Positions 14,125-15,771 of a DNA stretch of 15,771 nt are shown piece by piece (the first letter of the stretch is position 1; each line of letters opens with the position of its first letter). Position numbers and translations under genes: made by a program. Under the pieces are notes generated by a model. That model made no database searches, was not told where the DNA came from, and worked only from the letters and a program-made list of their open reading frames with translations. The DNA comes from Caldipriscus sp964426895 (GTDB taxonomy: Bacteria; Hydrothermota; Hydrothermia; LBFQ01). The stretch is taken from contig CAYRSH010000038.1 in NCBI GenBank assembly GCA_964426895.1, positions 1 through 15,771 of the forward strand, in the 5' to 3' direction.

Positions 14125-15478
14125 ACCTCCTCAACTTGCCGAAAACCAACTCCTTTAATTCTTCCAACCTTTCTTCGGTTTTCGCCTCAAACCTCAAAAC
14201 CAAAACATTCTGGGTGTTTGATGCCCTGACCAACGCAAAACCATCGTCAAACTCTATCCTCGCACCGTCTATGTCTATAACCGGATACCCCTCCTTTTTG
14301 AACTCATCAACGAGTTCATCCACCATTTTAAACTTAACCTCGTCGTTTACAACCTCAACCCTTATTTCAGGTGTTGAAATGTAATGCGGAATTTCCTGTA
14401 AGAGTTCTTCCAAACTTTTATCCTCGTTTGATAGCATTTCCAAAAACCTCAAAGATGCGTATATGGCATCGTCATGGCCGAAGAACCTGTAATTAAAGAA
14501 AATATGCCCGGACATCTCGCCGGCAATCGGGGCGTTTAACTCCTTCATTTTTGATTTTATTAGAGAATGCCCGGTTTTATACATATAAACCTTTCCACCA
14601 AGGGATTCTATGTATTCCTTTACACCCTTTGAGCATTTCACATCCATTATTATCGTTGAACCCGGAAGGTCTTTTAGCACCTGCTTGGCCAGAAGGGCTA
14701 AGATTTTGTCGGCAAAAACCATATTTCCTTTTCTATCCACCAAACCCAGCCTATCCGCATCCCCATCAAATCCAAAACCAAAATCCAAACCCTCAGAAAC
14801 CACCAGATTTGAAAGATCCTTCGTATATTCCGGAACGGTGGGGTCGGGTAAATGGTTTGGGAAATCCCCATCGGGTTCCAAGTATATACCCTTAAACTCC
14901 AAATTTTTAAACTTTCTATAAATCTTTTCCACCAAGGGGCCGGCCGTCCCGTTCCCGGTATCTACCCCAAATTTAAACCCTTTCGTTATTTTAACATTCT
15001 TTGCCATCCAAGAGATATAATCGCTTAAAGCATCCGCTTTTGTCAATTTTCCATTGGGATATGGATATTTTGGGGATAGGTGCGGATTTGAAAAGAGTTC
15101 GTATAACTTTTGAATATCATCACCGTAAAAGGGATCACCTCCCAAAACTATTTTGAAACCGTTATACTCTTTTGGATTGTGGCTTGCGGTTATCTGAACC
15201 CCCGCATGAACCCTCATATTCTTTGCGGCAAAATACATAACAGGTGTTGGGCATGTTCCTATATCCACAACCGTCTTATCCATATGCCTTAAACCCCTTA
15301 TGAAAGCCTCCTTTAAAGGTGGTGTGTGTTTTCTGACATCCCCACCCACGACCACAATGCTCGCACCATAACCGTCCAACAAATGCCCAAACGCCACACC
15401 CAACTTATAAGCAAAATCCTCATTTATTTCATCCGGATATATCCCCCTAATGTCATACTTCCTAAAAACATGCCTCAT
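14090..15478 (-). CDS. manB: Phosphomannomutase/phosphoglucomutase
   Basis: 462 residues of the alpha-D-phosphohexomutase family, which interconverts hexose 6- and 1-phosphates through a phosphoserine. FRKYDIRGIYPDE opens the protein. The active-site serine is S99 in TASHNPKEYNGFK, the metal-binding loop is DGDADR (238-243), the sugar-binding motif is GEMSGH (320-325), and the C-terminal phosphate-binding segment is RASNTQNVLVLRFEA. The GEMSGH motif fits the PMM/PGM group that provides mannose-1-phosphate or glucose-1-phosphate for surface polysaccharides. The ATG overlaps the thioredoxin stop (ATGA) and the 3' end overlaps lipB by 35 bases, indicating one translationally coupled transcript. 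Confidence 0.92.
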   Translation of the reverse strand: MRHVFRKYDIRGIYPDEINEDFAYKLGVAFGHLLDGYGASIVVVGGDVRKHTPPLKEAFIRGLRHMDKTVVDIGTCPTPVMYFAAKNMRVHAGVQITASHNPKEYNGFKIVLGGDPFYGDDIQKLYELFSNPHLSPKYPYPNGKLTKADALSDYISWMAKNVKITKGFKFGVDTGNGTAGPLVEKIYRKFKNLEFKGIYLEPDGDFPNHLPDPTVPEYTKDLSNLVVSEGLDFGFGFDGDADRLGLVDRKGNMVFADKILALLAKQVLKDLPGSTIIMDVKCSKGVKEYIESLGGKVYMYKTGHSLIKSKMKELNAPIAGEMSGHIFFNYRFFGHDDAIYASLRFLEMLSNEDKSLEELLQEIPHYISTPEIRVEVVNDEVKFKMVDELVDEFKKEGYPVIDIDGARIEFDDGFALVRASNTQNVLVLRFEAKTEERLEELKELVFGKLRRYDEVKLESTTH

Positions 15479-15771
15479 AGCACACCCTCCAATGTTTCCT
15501 TAAACTTATGCTTTGGATGGGCTCCGACGATGCGGGCCATCTCCTTACCATTCTTAAAATATATCACCGTGGGGATGCTTATAACCCCTAAATCCTGTAA
15601 TATTTCCGGATAGTCATCCGCGTTGAGTTTTACAAACTTTACGGAAGGGTATTCCCTCTCCAACTCTTTTAGATATGGCTCTATCGCCTTACAAGGCCTG
15701 CACCAATCCGCCCATATGTCAAGCACTACCACTCCCTCTTTGATTTCATCGTAAAAATTTTTTCCGTCTAT
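15475..15771 (-). CDS. trxA: Thioredoxin, N-terminus outside window
   Basis: The frame is open to the right edge (IDGKNFYDEIKEG...), so the gene starts beyond the window; the GTG at 15732 is internal. The visible 98 residues include VVLDIWADWCRPCK, with the redox active site WCRPC (Arg instead of the usual Gly), the cis-proline in GVISIPTVIYFKNG, and a C-terminal helix FKETLEGVL. This is a cytoplasmic disulfide reductase of the classical thioredoxin type. Its stop overlaps the ATG of the mutase gene. Confidence 0.92.
   Translation of the reverse strand: MDGKNFYDEIKEGVVVLDIWADWCRPCKAIEPYLKELEREYPSVKFVKLNADDYPEILQDLGVISIPTVIYFKNGKEMARIVGAHPKHKFKETLEGVL

Overview
The window reads as a scaffold from a Gram-negative-type bacterium. 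It has outer-membrane beta-barrel proteins, a lipoprotein with a lipobox, and an A-subunit of a V/A-type ATPase instead of an F-type one. The AGG/ATA-rich, moderately AT-rich coding style fits a thermophile of a little-cultured phylum (WOR-3/Hydrothermae-like would fit, but this is an inference from style and gene content only). Two runs of exactly 100 N (6627-6726 and 13403-13502) are scaffold gaps.

Layout. 1-338: C-terminal end of a beta-class DNA methyltransferase. 436-4415: housekeeping-type genes on the + strand, namely the V/A-ATPase A subunit, recF (which seems to begin at an AUA codon), an Rrf2/IscR-like regulator and a FabG-like dehydrogenase. 4456-13262: a tightly packed + strand operon that I interpret as a class III lanthipeptide (lanthionine/labionin RiPP) locus. 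It holds a small lipoprotein, an outer-membrane barrel-like protein, a Cys-bearing glycine-zipper protein, a tandem array of small precursor genes broken by a gap, a DUF5916/CBM9-type outer-membrane protein, a LanKC synthetase (lyase-kinase-cyclase) and an ABC half-transporter. 13403-15771 is on the - strand, convergent with the operon, and holds a translationally coupled thioredoxin-phosphomannomutase-lipB run; thioredoxin is cut by the window edge and lipB by the gap.

How the RiPP locus should work. The precursors begin with 'VLSLQAL' and 'ILSLQTL', matching the (I/L)LxLQ leader motif recognised by class III enzymes. Their cores carry consecutive S-x2-S-x3-C blocks, the pattern for labionin rings: two in the first precursor and three in the second. 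LanKC would phosphorylate Ser/Thr, eliminate phosphate and cyclise onto Cys. The ABC protein would export the product across the inner membrane. The barrel proteins and lipoprotein, which are not usual lanthipeptide partners, suggest an envelope- or surface-directed product or a dedicated outer-membrane route. No leader protease is visible.

Regulation. Four genes start 6-9 bases after a TATAAT-like -10 box, with no Shine-Dalgarno sequence in between. In three of them the -10 sits inside a palindrome with G-rich left and C-rich right arms. This implies leaderless mRNAs for the first genes of transcription units, while genes inside operons have ordinary GGAGG sites.
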